DNA from: Piromyces finnis
Lineage: Eukaryota > Neocallimastigomycota > Neocallimastigomycetes > Neocallimastigales > Neocallimastigaceae
Assembly (NCBI GenBank): GCA_002104945.1
Contig: MCFH01000084.1
Location: forward strand, 95,191 to 159,190
Direction of reading: 5' to 3'
DNA length: 64,000 nt
A program made the position numbers and the translations under genes. Shown one piece after another: positions 62,801-64,000 of this stretch; position 1 is the stretch's first letter; every line of letters begins with the position of its first letter. Below the pieces are notes generated by a model. That model was not told the origin of the DNA, did not search any database, and worked only from the letters and a program-made list of their open reading frames with translations.

Positions 62801-64000
62801 TTTCCTAAATTCATTACATCTTTTGTGGATGTAATCAATGAGCTTACGGTAGATTTTAATTCTTTTAATAAATTCATCTATATCATAAATTCTTTCTTTT
62901 TAAATCTCTTATACAACTTCATTTTGATTTTTTGGAGATTAAAAATTTGTTGTGAAATATGAAATGAAGACTTTATAACATTATTTGCTGAGGTAATACT
63001 GAGCTCGTCTGCAATTGAAAAAGCAGTTGAAGTAAACTCTTTGGAAAGTTCATCTGTAGAAACATTAGGATCGTTGAATTTTGCTGAAAGTATTTGGAAT
63101 TTATTATGACTGAGAATAGATTCCTTTTCCTCAATACATTTTAATCTATTCTATTTCAGAATTTTCTTAGGAACATTAAAGTCATTAGAAAAATCTTCCA
63201 TAGGAATAATTTTACCATTAATAAGAAGTGGCTTATGGTCTGATACAGGATAAAAATTATTTATAAATGATCCTGAGTGAATAAGATCTTTCATCTTCGA
63301 ATTGATAAGAGCATGGTCAATGTCGGAAGATTGATCACCTCGAGTCCAAGAGATAGTAGACCCTCTAAGCGGAAGAATTTCCCAATCTCCTAATCCATTA
63401 GTTGATAACCAGTTGGATAATTTTACTTTAGACATATTAAAATCACCAACAAGAATCGATGGATGGGATGAATGAGTTTGTAACCACAAGCGAACTTCTA
63501 ACTTTGCATGATCAACATAGATGTTGTGATGACTATGAGGCATATAAACATTTCCAATCGAGCATTTGAATCTATTCCAGAGACTAAAAGTATAAATAGA
63601 AATAATATACTTTCCAGAGAAGTTTTCAAGTGAGGCTTGACACGAATTGTGAAAACCTAAATATAAACCTCTCATTCCCGGAACTGATTCGTCAGCTTTC
63701 TTGAAAAAGTGTCTATAGTTTCGCAAAGTAACACGACAAGGATAATCTGTATTCGATCCAGAACCATTACCAGTTTCTTGGAAACATAAGAATAATGGTT
63801 TGAAAATAGCTGTGAAATAGCTAATACTATCTCTCTTTTCATGATTCCACCCATTGGTGTTCCAACTAAGACAAAAAGAAAAGTTATCAGGCTTGTTGGA
63901 TGAGGAAGAATCGTTGCTATTATTATTATTATTAAAGTCATCGTTATTAATGGATGATGCATCAGAGGAATAAGTAGAACTATTACTAGATGGCTGTGAA
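59803..64000 (-). mobile_element. Family A LINE copy 9, continues beyond the window
   Basis: 35-T tail (59803-59837), 3' UTR, coding region up to the Ser/Asn linker upstream of the endonuclease at the window edge. It is inserted at AGCATGAGTAGA/ in a copy 8 monomer, the same monomer position used by copy 4. The 5' end and right-hand duplication are outside the window. Confidence 0.93.
60077..64000 (-). pseudogene. LINE ORF of copy 9, disrupted by a frameshift and a nonsense codon
   Basis: The C-terminal 894 codons or more are open (RT with FADD, Cys/His motif, Asn/Ser tract). A T6 run has become T5 near 62896-62901, shifting the frame in the basic linker, and TGG to TAG at 63151-63153 ends the endonuclease half. 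The methionine starting MKSHNPKK is internal, not a true start. Endonuclease motifs VGDFNM, SDIDH and SDHKP remain. Partial at the right edge. Confidence 0.92.

Overview
The window is eukaryotic and most likely from an anaerobic gut fungus (Neocallimastigomycota, in the neighbourhood of Piromyces, Neocallimastix or Orpinomyces). The intergenic DNA is extremely AT-rich, host genes are intron-free islands with strongly biased codons (GGT, AAG, GTT, CTT), start codons sit in AAAATG contexts, and the xylose isomerase and xylulokinase match, from memory, the bacterial-type enzymes characterised from Piromyces. No tRNA, rRNA or CRISPR array was seen.

Layout. (1) 1-15163: a stack of minus-strand non-LTR retrotransposons. 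A degenerate family B fragment (1-505) is followed by a rearranged family A copy, then copies 2, 3, 4 and 5 inserted one inside another. (2) 15164-36965: the metabolic block. It holds two almost identical GPH-family sugar:cation symporters (15785-17224 and 23719-25158, minus), xylulokinase (29279-30763, minus) and xylose isomerase (34902-36215, plus), separated by 4-6.5 kb AT-rich spacers with tandem, direct and inverted repeats and old LINE debris. (3) 36966-43124: a full-length plus-strand family A LINE (copy 6) nested in a short copy (copy 7). (4) 43125-48264: AT-rich spacer with one unexplained GC-rich island (about 43276-43665). (5) 48265-49245: a cytosolic GH43 glycosidase (plus). (6) 49246-52930: AT-rich spacer. 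(7) 52931-64000: a dead family B LINE and its leader, interrupted by family A copy 8, itself interrupted by copy 9, which runs off the window.

The host genes fit one pathway: a GPH symporter imports xylose or xylo-oligosaccharides, GH43 (no signal peptide) releases xylose in the cytosol, xylose isomerase makes xylulose, and xylulokinase makes xylulose 5-phosphate. This parallels the content of bacterial xylan-utilisation loci, but here the genes are separate monocistronic units on both strands of a fungal chromosome.

Family A LINE: a unit of about 5.7 kb with a leader of about 0.9 kb that starts with 123-124 bp tandem monomers, one ORF of about 1510 aa (APE-like endonuclease, reverse transcriptase, Cys/His motif, Asn-rich tract), a 3' UTR of about 240 bp and a poly(A) tail. 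Target-site duplications can be read for most copies. They show nested, same-orientation insertion, three of them at the same GTAGA/ priming motif and two of those at the same base of the element's own monomer. Three full-length copies begin at the same base, and copy 8 lacks a precise 79-nt GT-AG segment of the leader, suggesting that a spliced transcript was retrotransposed.
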